The notes under the pieces: model-generated
The model's database searches: none
What the model was told of the DNA's origin: nothing
What the model saw: the letters and a program-made list of their open reading frames with translations, nothing else
Source of the DNA: Alkalimonas amylolytica
GTDB lineage: Bacteria > Pseudomonadota > Gammaproteobacteria > Enterobacterales > Alteromonadaceae
Assembly: GCF_900107845.1 (NCBI RefSeq)
Contig: NZ_FNRM01000001.1
Coordinates: 553,209 to 617,208, forward strand
DNA length: 64,000 nt
Direction: 5' to 3'
Part shown: piece by piece, positions 40,329 through 49,797 of the stretch
Numbering within the stretch: position 1 is the first letter of the stretch
Layout of the letters: every line of letters starts with the position of its first letter
Translations under genes and position numbers: made by a program

Positions 40329-40892
40329 TTACTGGCTTACTTTAGGCAGCTTGGCCTGATGTGCTTCAATTTGTGGCATCAAATCGCGTTCGAACCAACG
40401 CTTCAGCATGGTGTACTCGTAGCGCAGGTCCTGATGCCGGGGCCCTACCATACGAGGGCTTTGTAAAAACCCCATATCACGGATGTTTTCATCACCAGCT
40501 GCCACCTGCTCGCCATAGCCATCCCGCAATACGTGGGTAAAGGCTACTCGCGGTGAATAAAGATCTTTCACTACCCGAATGTCCTGCCCCGTACGGGTAT
40601 ACATCGGATTGACATCCCCCGCCAGATCAATGTCTGTCACCGTCACCTGCCACTGATACCCTTCTGGCAACTCAGCGGCGAACTCCTGGAAAATTCGTTC
40701 AAAGCCGGCCAGAGTTCGCTCACGAAAACGCGCCCGGCTTTCATTGGCCGGCCGAATATCGGTGAATTTCTCCGGCTCCTGGAAAGTAAGGGCTAAGTTG
40801 GATGCATCCTCCGCCAGACCATGAAAGCTTGCACTCATCAGCCCAGCCAGGGCACCTGCCATCATTAGTTTGCGCCAAATAGGTGTGGTCAT
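40329..40892 (-). CDS. DUF3016-family periplasmic protein
   Basis: A 187-residue exported protein with signal peptide (about 1-28, LAEDA). It shows the family pattern of FTDIRPANES near the N terminus, ITDIDLAGDV-like VTDIDLAGDVNP in the middle, and RVVKDLYSPRV. Function is unknown. Start ATG 40892 is preceded by GGAGG at five bases, preferable to an ATG four codons upstream. Confidence 0.75.
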   Translation of the reverse strand: MTTPIWRKLMMAGALAGLMSASFHGLAEDASNLALTFQEPEKFTDIRPANESRARFRERTLAGFERIFQEFAAELPEGYQWQVTVTDIDLAGDVNPMYTRTGQDIRVVKDLYSPRVAFTHVLRDGYGEQVAAGDENIRDMGFLQSPRMVGPRHQDLRYEYTMLKRWFERDLMPQIEAHQAKLPKVSQ

Positions 40893-40952
40893 TATTGCCT
40901 CCAATTAATAGCACGCTTAGCTGCGTAGCCCGATGACACAACGTATCGAGCC

Positions 40953-40969
40953 TGACTAAATTCTAGTCA
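40953..40969. promoter_or_regulatory. Palindrome overlapping the DUF3016 promoter
   Basis: TGACTA-N5-TAGTCA. On the minus strand it overlaps a -35-like TTGACT, with GATACG at 17 bp as a possible -10. This is a likely operator of an unknown repressor. Confidence 0.45.
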
Positions 40970-41056
40970 ACTTTATATGACTATAGACTGAATTGGATTC
41001 ATTAAGTTGTCATTTTTTGTTATTTATTGTGCCAGCTGACAAGGCAACAGCCAAAA

Positions 41057-41082
41057 GAAAACCCGGCACCAAAGCCGGGTCT
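41057..41082 (-). terminator. Chemoreceptor terminator
   Basis: Stem ACCCGGC / GCCGGGT, loop of six, T-run on the minus strand, just after the chemoreceptor stop. Confidence 0.85.
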
Positions 41083-41105
41083 GATGGCGAGACAAAGCAA
41101 TCATG

Positions 41106-42683
41106 TTATCGCTTTCTTTTGCTCCAGAACTGTCGAGATATCTCATTAAGATCATCGGACAAATGAGCGACCGCCGAAACGCTGGTATGATTGTTCTGAC
41201 CAAAAACCACATTGTCATTGGCTGCATCACGAATACAATTCACCCCACGGTGAATGTTGTTGCTCATCACCCCCTGCTGCTCGGCTGCAGCGGCGATTTG
41301 CACATTCATCTCGCTAATTTCATTGACTTTTCGGCCAATACTTCTCAATGCTAGCGCTGCTTTCTCAGCATCGCCCACACAGCCATTGGCCTGCGTACTG
41401 CTCTGCGTCATTGCTGTTACAGCAGTGCGGGTACGGAGCTGCAAGCCATCAATCATTTGCTGAATATCGGCTGTCGATTGCTGCGTACGCCCTGCCAGGC
41501 TGCGGACTTCATCGGCTACTACAGCAAATCCTCTGCCTTGCTCGCCAGCTCTTGCAGCCTCAATCGCAGCATTTAATGCCAGCAAATTGGTTTGCTCAGC
41601 AACGCCTTGAATCACCTCTAGCACTCCGGAAATTTCGATACTTTGCTTTTCTAGCTCGTGAATAACTTGCGTTGCCTTTCCTAACTCCAGCTCCAGCTGT
41701 TTGATCGAGCTACGAGTGATCTCAACTAAATGCTCACCTTGCGACGTTTCCTGATCCGCCTCTTCAGCAGCATTGGCTGCAACCTGAGCACTGGTAACCA
41801 CTTGCTGAATACTGGCAGCCATTTGTGTCACAGCAGCAGCCATTTGATCCGTTTCACTCTGTTGCGCTGCACTGGCTTTGTTGCCAGCCATCACTTGCTG
41901 CAACGAGCTTCGGGTATGCCTGGTCAGTTTATCAGACGCATCATTAATACGCCCCACTACAGCGCCCGTCTCCGCCTGCAACATGCGTAAAGCAAACTCA
42001 ATGTCGCCCAACTCATCCATGCGATTGGTATAGAGTTTCTGGCTCAGCGGATTATCCGCGATAGATTTGGCCATTGCTTGCAACTTTTTCAAAGGGCTTA
42101 ACCAGTAACTTACTGTGGCCGCGATCAGCACCAGGGGCAGTACCACACTGCTAATCAGTTGCAACCAAAAGCCATTCAGAGCAAAACTGCCCGCTTGGCC
42201 AAGGGTCAAGGCAAAAGCAGCCCATAACAACAGCTTGGTCCGGATAGAAAACCTTGCTTTGGTAGGCGCCGCTTTCCCTGATTTCAGCTCGGCATAGCTC
42301 TGCTCTGCCCGACTTATTGCTTCTGGGCTGGCTTTGGTTCGCACCGACTGGATTTCAGTGATCTCGCCATTCTTTGCTATGGGGGTGACATAAGCACTGA
42401 CCCAATAATGATCGCCATTCTTGCAGCGATTCTTGACCAGGCCCATCCAGGAATTACCGGCTTTGATGGTAGACCACATATGCTGAAAAGCAGCTTCCGG
42501 CATATCAGGATGCCGCACCATATTATGCGGCTGTCCAAGCAGCTCTTGCTCGGTAAAACCACTGATCTGGATAAAATCCGAGTTCACATAGGTGATACGG
42601 CTATCCGGTTTGGTGGTGGACAAAATATTCGAGGCATCACTCAAGTGCACCTCACGATTGGTTACAGGTAAATTACTTCTCAT
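41106..42683 (-). CDS. Aer-like methyl-accepting chemotaxis protein with PAS sensor
   Basis: A 525-residue chemoreceptor. N-terminal PAS domain (about 20-115; [33 protein letters not shown]) resembling the FAD-binding PAS of Aer, two close hydrophobic helices near 150-190 with almost no periplasmic loop, HAMP, and the cytoplasmic signalling domain with the hairpin tip [32 protein letters not shown]. It therefore probably senses internal redox or energy state. No che genes are in the window. The C terminus (KRKR) lacks a CheR-binding pentapeptide. Confidence 0.88.
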   Translation of the reverse strand: MRSNLPVTNREVHLSDASNILSTTKPDSRITYVNSDFIQISGFTEQELLGQPHNMVRHPDMPEAAFQHMWSTIKAGNSWMGLVKNRCKNGDHYWVSAYVTPIAKNGEITEIQSVRTKASPEAISRAEQSYAELKSGKAAPTKARFSIRTKLLLWAAFALTLGQAGSFALNGFWLQLISSVVLPLVLIAATVSYWLSPLKKLQAMAKSIADNPLSQKLYTNRMDELGDIEFALRMLQAETGAVVGRINDASDKLTRHTRSSLQQVMAGNKASAAQQSETDQMAAAVTQMAASIQQVVTSAQVAANAAEEADQETSQGEHLVEITRSSIKQLELELGKATQVIHELEKQSIEISGVLEVIQGVAEQTNLLALNAAIEAARAGEQGRGFAVVADEVRSLAGRTQQSTADIQQMIDGLQLRTRTAVTAMTQSSTQANGCVGDAEKAALALRSIGRKVNEISEMNVQIAAAAEQQGVMSNNIHRGVNCIRDAANDNVVFGQNNHTSVSAVAHLSDDLNEISRQFWSKRKR

Positions 42684-42888
42684 GGGACAAACTCAGTATG
42701 GCAGAATGCCATTGATGGGAAACAGACCTGTGCTCAAACACAAGCTGTTTGGATGGTTCATAGCTGAACTTGGGCGCAGAATATTTGAGCAATATAATTG
42801 CTGAAAGTGAATTTAATCGATTAAGTAAATCACTTTTTTGAATGATGAATCAAATCAAGGCTTGGCAAAAAACCACCAAAAGTAACCT
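42684..42888. other. Intergenic region upstream of the chemoreceptor
   Basis: No credible coding frame. It holds a small inverted repeat ATGGCA-GAA-TGCCAT (42697-42711) near the chemoreceptor start and an AT-rich hairpin (AAAGTGA...TCACTTT, about 42803-42833) followed by a T-run on the plus strand. Neither has an assigned role. Confidence 0.5.
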
Positions 42889-42946
42889 ATAAAAAACCCG
42901 GCGCGAAGGCCGGGTTTTCAAGGGTTCAGACGGGGTCTGAGCGCAT
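42889..42946 (-). repeat. 58-bp direct repeat, copy A (duplicate groEL terminator)
   Basis: Perfect copy of 44596-44653. It contains the strong terminator stem AAAACCCGGC / GCCGGGTTTT and a second hairpin TCAGAC-GGG-GTCTGA. On the minus strand it begins at the last base of a groEL stop-codon copy, immediately after the group II intron end. Period to copy B is 1707 bp. Confidence 0.95.
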
Positions 42947-43021
42947 GTCGGGTAAGGAACAACCATTGCTGGTTGTCCCTCCCCTAAGAACCGTACGTGC
43001 GAGTTTCCCCGCATACGGCTC
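42947..43021 (-). mobile_element. Group II intron 3' end: domains V and VI
   Basis: On the minus strand, 43021-42988 is a 34-nt domain V hairpin: starts GAGCCGTAT, GAAA tetraloop, ends GTACGGTTC. Next, 42987-42947 is domain VI: stem GGACAACCA / TGGTTGTTCC with GCAA loop, a candidate branch-point A seven nucleotides from the end, and terminal CCGAC. This is the canonical 3' end of a bacterial group II intron. The 5' domains are absent, so it cannot splice on its own. It joins exactly at the groEL stop-codon copy. Confidence 0.92.
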
Positions 43022-43144
43022 AAGTCTTTATAAGCCAATACCTAAGTCTCGACCAGCGAATGAATCATATGCATTTAATGCATAAATTAGACGAAGATTA
43101 CAAGGTCAAATAACCATTGAACTTCTGCTAAGTTACATCACGCA

Positions 43145-43363
43145 TTAAAGTAATGATTCAATTGCATGCTGACCAGAGAGCGTTAACTGAACATTCCCGT
43201 AAAACTCACCATTTCTCGACGAGAAGTTCGCTACCTTAAGATATCCAGCTAACGTCAGCTCTCTGAACTCACGGAAATACTTATACTCGCCTCCAACCAT
43301 AGGTGGTAAAGAGTCATCTAAAGTATCCTTAAAAACCGCAACATGCTCTTTTGTTAGCACCAT
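43145..43363 (-). CDS. 72-residue unknown protein within the intron remnant
   Basis: A small protein with a good ribosome site (AAGGGGA, about six bases before ATG). It is mixed charged, without cysteines or leader. The C-terminal part (LTLAGYLKVANF...LTLSGQHAIESLL) could be a winged-helix fragment, but I do not recognise a family. It lies between the intron-protein remnant and domain V, where an intact intron would have only short domain IV sequence. Twin palindromes upstream suggest regulated expression. Confidence 0.55.
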   Translation of the reverse strand: MVLTKEHVAVFKDTLDDSLPPMVGGEYKYFREFRELTLAGYLKVANFSSRNGEFYGNVQLTLSGQHAIESLL

Positions 43364-43390
43364 GTTTTATTCCCCTTTAAAATCAATCGC

Positions 43391-43442
43391 TGTAACCATA
43401 AGTTTACAGCATGCAAAGGACAAGTGCAAACTTAAGTTTACA
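43391..43442. promoter_or_regulatory. Twin 18-bp palindromic operators upstream of the 72-residue gene
   Basis: TGTAACCATAAGTTTACA (43391-43408) and TGCAAACTTAAGTTTACA (43425-43442), related imperfect palindromes with centres 34 bp apart. The second contains a perfect AAACTTAAGTTT. The left one ends 28 bases upstream of the ATG. This is a typical layout for cooperative repressor binding. The right site overlaps the stop of the intron-protein remnant. Confidence 0.6.
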
Positions 43443-43585
43443 CTGAATAAATGTGCAATTGCCGATGACAATTAGGGTGCAGCAAAACTAAGTTATCCAG
43501 CTCATCCGCTTCGCCTTTTACCTTTTCCACGACATGGTGAATATGCCATTTCGTTTCCTTGGCATTAGAGAACCCCGCATTGACA
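43438..43585 (-). pseudogene. C-terminal HNH fragment of a group II intron-encoded protein
   Basis: In the frame read from 43585 down to the TAA at 43438-43440, the translation carries ETKWHIHHVVEKVKGEADEL and then DNLVLLHPNCHRQLH. This is the HNH endonuclease tail (WHIHH...NLVLLHPNCHRQ) of intron reverse transcriptases. The reverse-transcriptase and maturase parts are missing; the frame can be followed to an ATG at 43602, but upstream is unrelated AT-rich DNA. It has the same orientation as domains V and VI, so it belongs to one truncated intron. Confidence 0.88.
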
Positions 43586-43633
43586 TATATATAACAATAC
43601 ATATAATTTCATATTTTAAATGGAATTAATTTT

Positions 43634-44152
43634 ATGAACATATCTAAAGCAAAAAATAAACTCCTTAACATAAGGGGTCGTCTGTTAGAGAATCACAGCT
43701 CTGCGGTGATGGAGCGGGTTGAAATCGCCATGTTTTATAACTTTTTCTCCGATAGTGAGCTTTCTCTTGGAACTATCCGTAATATACTTCGATCCAAAGC
43801 TATGGCAATTATGACAAGAACCCACCTTATGGATGACATCAGGATTGTATGCCTTGCAGAAAATCTACATAAGATTGCGGAGGCAGTCGCAGATCCAACT
43901 GGATTCGAAATGGAGACAGCAGGCAAAGTGTTTGAACAAGGAGCCAACAATATGCCTGGCCGTGCTGGTGCAGCAATAAGAAGCTTGGGTCGTGCAAATC
44001 AATACTTTGCCACCCACTTATCGTTAAAGACCATGACGAATGTGACTGGTGTCGTTCTTGAGTTAATGTCTGAGCCTCGTAGCTTTGACTTTTGGCGAAA
44101 TGATCATGAAACTCAGATGGTCAGGCGCCTTGAGAGGGCTGGGTTCCTATGA
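43634..44152 (+). CDS. Unknown cytoplasmic protein, first gene of accessory pair
   Basis: A 172-residue mostly helical protein with no leader or membrane segment and no motif I recognise. Its first half is basic (MNISKAKNKLLNIRGRLLEN). The last part is RSFDFWRNDHETQMVRRLERAGFL. The ribosome site is weak (TGGAA). Its stop overlaps the start of the next gene (ATGA), so the two are coupled. Base composition is more AT-rich than flanking housekeeping genes. It lies opposite to groEL between the two terminator copies. Confidence 0.6.
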   Translation: MNISKAKNKLLNIRGRLLENHSSAVMERVEIAMFYNFFSDSELSLGTIRNILRSKAMAIMTRTHLMDDIRIVCLAENLHKIAEAVADPTGFEMETAGKVFEQGANNMPGRAGAAIRSLGRANQYFATHLSLKTMTNVTGVVLELMSEPRSFDFWRNDHETQMVRRLERAGFL

Positions 44153-44586
44153 AAACTTTAGGGTTATTGCTAGCTTGCATGGTCACTTTGAATGTTACCG
44201 AGTCAATTCATGCACCTATTCCCTCACAGCTTTGCAGTCAGCAAGACTCTATGTTTGCGGGTGCATCCATTATCTACTCTGAGTGTCAGGATGACATCGA
44301 TGCCATTGTGGTGCATGGCATTCAAAGTAGTCACAGCTTCGAAGCACTGTTGCAATTCGCACAAAGCTATCAAAATGAGCAAGTCGCCCTTGATGAGGCC
44401 ATCACAGATCCGTTATTTGACGGCTTAGTCGTTGCATTAACACCATTCGATCCGGCAATGTCCATCAGCCACGATGAAGTGAGCACTATTGAGTTTTCAC
44501 TCAGTGATAAAGCTGTATTTTTTATTCGTGAAACCGGCCGCTGGCAAGTGATCACTGTACTACCGGCTAACAGCTCCCAATACTGA
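44149..44586 (+). CDS. Unknown exported protein, second gene of accessory pair
   Basis: A 145-residue protein with a signal peptide (about 1-20, ending near ESIHA), two Cys residues (in LCSQQ and SECQDD) that could form a disulphide, and an acidic mature part. No family is recognised. It is translationally coupled (ATGA) to the preceding cytoplasmic protein. It ends ten bases before the groEL terminator copy, which can also terminate it. A cytoplasmic/exported pair could be an effector system, but nothing in the sequence proves this. Confidence 0.6.
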   Translation: MKTLGLLLACMVTLNVTESIHAPIPSQLCSQQDSMFAGASIIYSECQDDIDAIVVHGIQSSHSFEALLQFAQSYQNEQVALDEAITDPLFDGLVVALTPFDPAMSISHDEVSTIEFSLSDKAVFFIRETGRWQVITVLPANSSQY

Positions 44587-44595
44587 CTTGTCCCA

Positions 44596-44652
44596 ATAAA
44601 AAACCCGGCGCGAAGGCCGGGTTTTCAAGGGTTCAGACGGGGTCTGAGCGCA

Positions 44653-44653
<1 letters not shown>
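44596..44653 (-). repeat. 58-bp direct repeat, copy B (groEL terminator)
   Basis: Starts at the last base of the groEL stop and contains the hairpin TCAGAC / GTCTGA and the terminator AAAACCCGGC / GCCGGGTTTT. Identical to copy A at 42889-42946. Confidence 0.95.
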
Positions 44654-46308
<1,655 letters not shown>

Positions 46309-46334
46309 CTAAATTCAGTTAGTGCAATGATGGA

Positions 46335-46628
46335 TTAGGCTTCAACTACAGCCAGGATATCGTTCTCACTGACGATCAACACTTCTTCACCATCAATTTT
46401 TTGCGTCTTAACGCCGTAACCATCGTTGAAAATCACAGTGTCGCCAACTTTGACATCCAGTGCTTTCACATCACCGTTATCCAGAATACGGCCGTTGCCT
46501 ACGGCGATAACGGTACCACGGGTGGATTTCTCTGCGGCAGAGCCAGTCAGAACGATGCCACCAGCTGATTTGGTTTCAGCTTCCTGACGTTTGATGATGA
46601 CGCGGTCATGTAAAGGACGAATATTCAT
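46335..46628 (-). CDS. groS: Co-chaperonin GroES
   Basis: Heptameric lid of GroEL, 97 residues: [14 protein letters not shown], mobile loop [18 protein letters not shown], and roof region. First gene of groESL, 38 bases before groEL. Confidence 0.98.
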   Translation of the reverse strand: MNIRPLHDRVIIKRQEAETKSAGGIVLTGSAAEKSTRGTVIAVGNGRILDNGDVKALDVKVGDTVIFNDGYGVKTQKIDGEEVLIVSENDILAVVEA

Positions 46629-46687
46629 GCTCTATCTCCTAAAGCGAGTTTGCGTTTTAACATGGGTTGTTAAATTGGGTTGCGCTG

Positions 46688-46717
46688 TATATGGGGTAAG
46701 CAAAAACTGAATCCAAG
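46688..46717 (-). promoter_or_regulatory. Sigma-32-type promoter of groESL
   Basis: On the minus strand CTTGGA (46717-46712), 15-bp spacer, then CCCCATATA (46696-46688). This resembles the RpoH consensus CTTGAA...CCCCAT, including the run of C before CTTG seen at E. coli groE. About 60 bases upstream of groES. No CIRCE element is present here. Confidence 0.75.
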
Positions 46718-46872
46718 GGGGCCCGCAAAAAAATTTTCTTCTCCGTTGATTTTTTGCGCACTGTTTTTGCTAATGGTGGCGACAAACTGGTATTGTATCG
46801 CCAATCGCAAGACCAGAACCTGCCAGGCAACGTATAGTTCGGCCTGACTGGAATGAAGAAGAGAACCCATTG

Positions 46873-48639
46873 ATGTTACGAGCTTTACTCAGTTGCCTGT
46901 TGTTGTGCTGGTTAGCGCTGTTACCGGCCCAGGCCAACGACAGTGTATTGGCTGCCATTACCGGCGAGTCATCACGTTTTTTACCGGTAGACCAGGCCTT
47001 TCAGTTTGATTTTCGTCAACAGGACGATGAGCTGCTGCTCAGCTGGACCATTGCCGACGGCTATTACCTGTACAAAGAGCAATTCAAATTTGCCGGCATT
47101 GCGGTCAGCTTTTCACACCCCAGCTACCCGGCAGCCATGACCATTGAAGACGAGTTCTTCGGCGTGACCGATGTGTACTACCATCAGGTTATTTTGCGCC
47201 TGCCCTTATCGGATATTGGGGAGGATGCTGAATTACGGGTACGTTATCAGGGCTGTGCTGAAGCCGGCTTTTGCTACCCACCCACCACCAAAACCGTACC
47301 GCTAAGCCCTGTCACCGGCAGCACTGCCAGCAATGACGTTGCAACCGCCTCATCGTCTGCTCCAGTATCCAGCCAGAACACCCTGGCGGAGCGCCTGGCA
47401 GGCTCCGGCTTTTTACTGACGCTGGGGGTGTTCTTTTTACTGGGACTGGGGTTGGCTTTTACCCCGTGTGTCTTTCCGATGTACCCGATTTTATCCAGCA
47501 TTATTGTCGGCCAGGGCAAGGATCTGTCCAATAAGAAAGCCTTTACCCTGTCTTTTGCCTATGTGCAGGGCATGGCGCTGACCTATGCTTTGCTTGGCCT
47601 GGTAATTGCCAGCCTCGGGGTGCGTTTCCAGGCTATGCTGCAACACCCGGCGATATTGGTGCTGGTAAGTCTGTTGTTTGTGCTGCTGGCGCTGGCGATG
47701 TTTGGCGCTCTGAATTTTAGTCTACCCAGCGCCTGGCAAGCGAAAGTAGCGGCCATTAGCAACAAACAGCAGCGAGGCTCGGCCAAAGGTGCTTTTGTGA
47801 TGGGCAGCTTATCCGGCCTAATTGCTTCCCCCTGCACCACAGCCCCACTAACCGCTGCCCTGCTGTACGTCGCACAAAGCGGCGATCTGCTGCGCGGTGC
47901 TATTACGCTGTATGTACTTAGCCTTGGCATGGGCTTGCCACTGCTGATCTTGGGCAGCTCGGGCGCCAAGCTGCTGCCTAAAGCCGGCCAGTGGATGTAT
48001 GCGGTAAAAAATATCTTTGGTTTCTTGCTGCTGGCGGTGCCGGTCTGGTTATTGGATCGCTTTGTGCCGGGCTGGGTGACCCTGCTGCTGGGTAGCCTGC
48101 TCGCCATATCTGCCGCTCTCTATCTGCATTATGTGTCGCAGCAACTGAGCAACCAAAAAGCCCGGAGCGCGCTCTGGTTGCCGGCTCAGTTGCTGCTGAT
48201 CCTGACCGTACTCGTTAATGTGCAACTGCTTTGGCCACAAAGCGCAAACACCTCGATGGCAGGGCAACATACCCCTGGTCAGTTCCGGCTGGTGGCTGAT
48301 CAGGCTGAACTGGACCAGGCGCTGGCCGAGGCCAAGGCCAATGGCCAGGTGGTACTGTTGGATTTGTATGCGGAATGGTGCGTGGCCTGCAAAGAGTTTG
48401 AGCTGCTGACCTTCCCGGCCGAGCAAGTCCAACCTTACTTGCAACAAATGGTGCTGCTGAAAATTGATGTCACCCGCATGACCCGGGCCAATCAGCAGTT
48501 ATTGGACCGCTATCAGGTGCTGGGCCTGCCCACTCTGCTGTTCTTTGATGCCGATGGCAATGAAATGACCCAATCCCGTGTGACCGGCTTTATGGCAGCC
48601 CGACCTTTTGCCCGTCACTTGTCCGCCATCCTTGATTAA
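46873..48639 (+). CDS. dsbD: Thiol:disulphide interchange protein DsbD
   Basis: Inner-membrane reductant conduit of 588 residues. Signal peptide (about 1-20), periplasmic N-terminal domain with the Cys pair in GCAEAGFCYPP, eight-helix membrane domain with Cys in FTPCVFPMYP and SPCTTAPLTAA, and C-terminal thioredoxin domain with YAEWCVACKEFE. Transfers electrons from thioredoxin to DsbC and DsbG. The ATG at 46873 is preferred over a TTG one codon earlier. Divergent from groESL. Confidence 0.96.
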   Translation: MLRALLSCLLLCWLALLPAQANDSVLAAITGESSRFLPVDQAFQFDFRQQDDELLLSWTIADGYYLYKEQFKFAGIAVSFSHPSYPAAMTIEDEFFGVTDVYYHQVILRLPLSDIGEDAELRVRYQGCAEAGFCYPPTTKTVPLSPVTGSTASNDVATASSSAPVSSQNTLAERLAGSGFLLTLGVFFLLGLGLAFTPCVFPMYPILSSIIVGQGKDLSNKKAFTLSFAYVQGMALTYALLGLVIASLGVRFQAMLQHPAILVLVSLLFVLLALAMFGALNFSLPSAWQAKVAAISNKQQRGSAKGAFVMGSLSGLIASPCTTAPLTAALLYVAQSGDLLRGAITLYVLSLGMGLPLLILGSSGAKLLPKAGQWMYAVKNIFGFLLLAVPVWLLDRFVPGWVTLLLGSLLAISAALYLHYVSQQLSNQKARSALWLPAQLLLILTVLVNVQLLWPQSANTSMAGQHTPGQFRLVADQAELDQALAEAKANGQVVLLDLYAEWCVACKEFELLTFPAEQVQPYLQQMVLLKIDVTRMTRANQQLLDRYQVLGLPTLLFFDADGNEMTQSRVTGFMAARPFARHLSAILD

Positions 48640-48660
48640 AGGGGCGCTTAACGACAACAA

Positions 48661-48692
48661 ACTGGTCTTTTCCTGCTGATTAGACCAGTATT
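48661..48692 (+). terminator. Probable dsbD terminator
   Basis: Stem ACTGGTCT / AGACCAGT with a 12-base loop and a short T-rich tail, 20 bases after the dsbD stop. The tail is weak. Confidence 0.6.
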
Positions 48693-48845
48693 TTGCTGCC
48701 ATTTGTCACGATTTCACTATAATAAGCCGTTAAATCGGAACCAAGCGCACGTTATTTACTCATAAAGTTCGAGGCAGCTGGTTATTCTTGCTGCTTCAGG
48801 CATAATGCAGAGAACTAACGTGAACGTGCAGGAAATGTGCAGCTT

Positions 48846-49304
48846 ATGGTGAATAAAACGCGGATTCTGTTGTTAAATGGCCCTAACCTGAATATGTTGG
48901 GCGTGCGCGAGCCTTCTGTCTATGGCAAGCAAAGCCTGGCCGAACTGGTGCAACAACTGCAGGATTTTGCCACTGGCCTGAATGTGGAACTAAGCCACTA
49001 CCAGAGCAACGCCGAACACGAGTTACTCGATCGCATTCATCAGAGTTTGGGCCAGGTTGACTTTATTGTCATCAACCCGGGCGCCTTCACTCATACCAGC
49101 ATTGCCTTGCGCGATGCCTTGCTTGCGGTGGCCATTCCCTGCATCGAAGTGCACCTGAGCAATGTGCATGCCCGCGAGCCGTTCCGGCAGCACTCGTATC
49201 TTTCGGACATTGCCAAAGGCGTGATCTGTGGCCTTGGGCCACAAGGTTATCGCTTTGCCATTGAGGCGGCAGTGTCTTTTACGCAATCCAATCCATCCAC
49301 CTAG
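48846..49304 (+). CDS. aroQ: Type II 3-dehydroquinate dehydratase
   Basis: Dodecameric shikimate-pathway enzyme of 152 residues. Motifs: [16 protein letters not shown] with the catalytic Arg and Tyr loop (PSVYGKQSL), [30 protein letters not shown] and [14 protein letters not shown] with catalytic His. The ATG at 48846 gives the common N terminus; a GTG three codons earlier is possible. It lies just before accB-accC, a frequent order in gammaproteobacteria. A TATAAT lies at 48718 in the leader region. Confidence 0.96.
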   Translation: MVNKTRILLLNGPNLNMLGVREPSVYGKQSLAELVQQLQDFATGLNVELSHYQSNAEHELLDRIHQSLGQVDFIVINPGAFTHTSIALRDALLAVAIPCIEVHLSNVHAREPFRQHSYLSDIAKGVICGLGPQGYRFAIEAAVSFTQSNPST

Positions 49305-49323
49305 AATGACAGGTTAAACCTTT

Positions 49324-49779
49324 ATGGACATTAGAAAAATTAAGAAACTGATCGAGCTGGTTGAAGAGTCCGGTATTTCTGAGCTGGAAATCACCGAAGG
49401 CGAAGAATCGGTTCGCATCAGCCGTCAAAGCACAGCGCCCCAGCAGGTTCACTATGCAGCGGCACCAGCCCCTATGGCTGCTCCTGCTCCGGCAGTAGCT
49501 CCAGCGGCTGCCCCAGCCGTTGCCAGTGCTCCGGCAGAAACCACAGGCCACCGGGTACGTTCCCCCATGGTTGGTTCTTTCTACCGTTCGCCTTCGCCAA
49601 CCTCCAAGCCATTTATCGAGGTAGGCCAGAGTGTGAAAGTAGGCGATACCCTCTGCATCGTGGAAGCGATGAAGATGATGAACCAGATCCAGTCCGACAA
49701 AGCCGGTGTGGTGAAAGAAATTCTGGTCCAGGACGGCGAGCCGGTGGAATTTGACCAGCCCCTGGTTATTATCGAATAA
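49324..49779 (+). CDS. accB: Biotin carboxyl carrier protein of acetyl-CoA carboxylase
   Basis: A 151-residue carrier subunit. N-terminal helical region ([23 protein letters not shown]), an Ala/Pro-rich linker (about 42-75) and the C-terminal biotinyl domain with the biotinylated Lys in [10 protein letters not shown]. Followed after 18 bases by accC. Confidence 0.98.
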   Translation: MDIRKIKKLIELVEESGISELEITEGEESVRISRQSTAPQQVHYAAAPAPMAAPAPAVAPAAAPAVASAPAETTGHRVRSPMVGSFYRSPSPTSKPFIEVGQSVKVGDTLCIVEAMKMMNQIQSDKAGVVKEILVQDGEPVEFDQPLVIIE

Positions 49780-49797
49780 GCAAAAAAGGCCAAACCT

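Noticed and set aside
42803-42833. AT-rich hairpin with T-run as a terminator
   Set aside because: No plus-strand gene ends before it, so there is nothing to terminate; left only as a described intergenic feature.
42850-43038. A 62-codon frame on the minus strand across intron domains V and VI
   Set aside because: It runs through the structured intron RNA and both terminator hairpins, has no ribosome site, and the structure explains the sequence better.
46629-46872. CIRCE element upstream of groES
   Set aside because: I looked for TTAGCACTC and its complement in the groES upstream region and found none; only the sigma-32-type promoter is visible.
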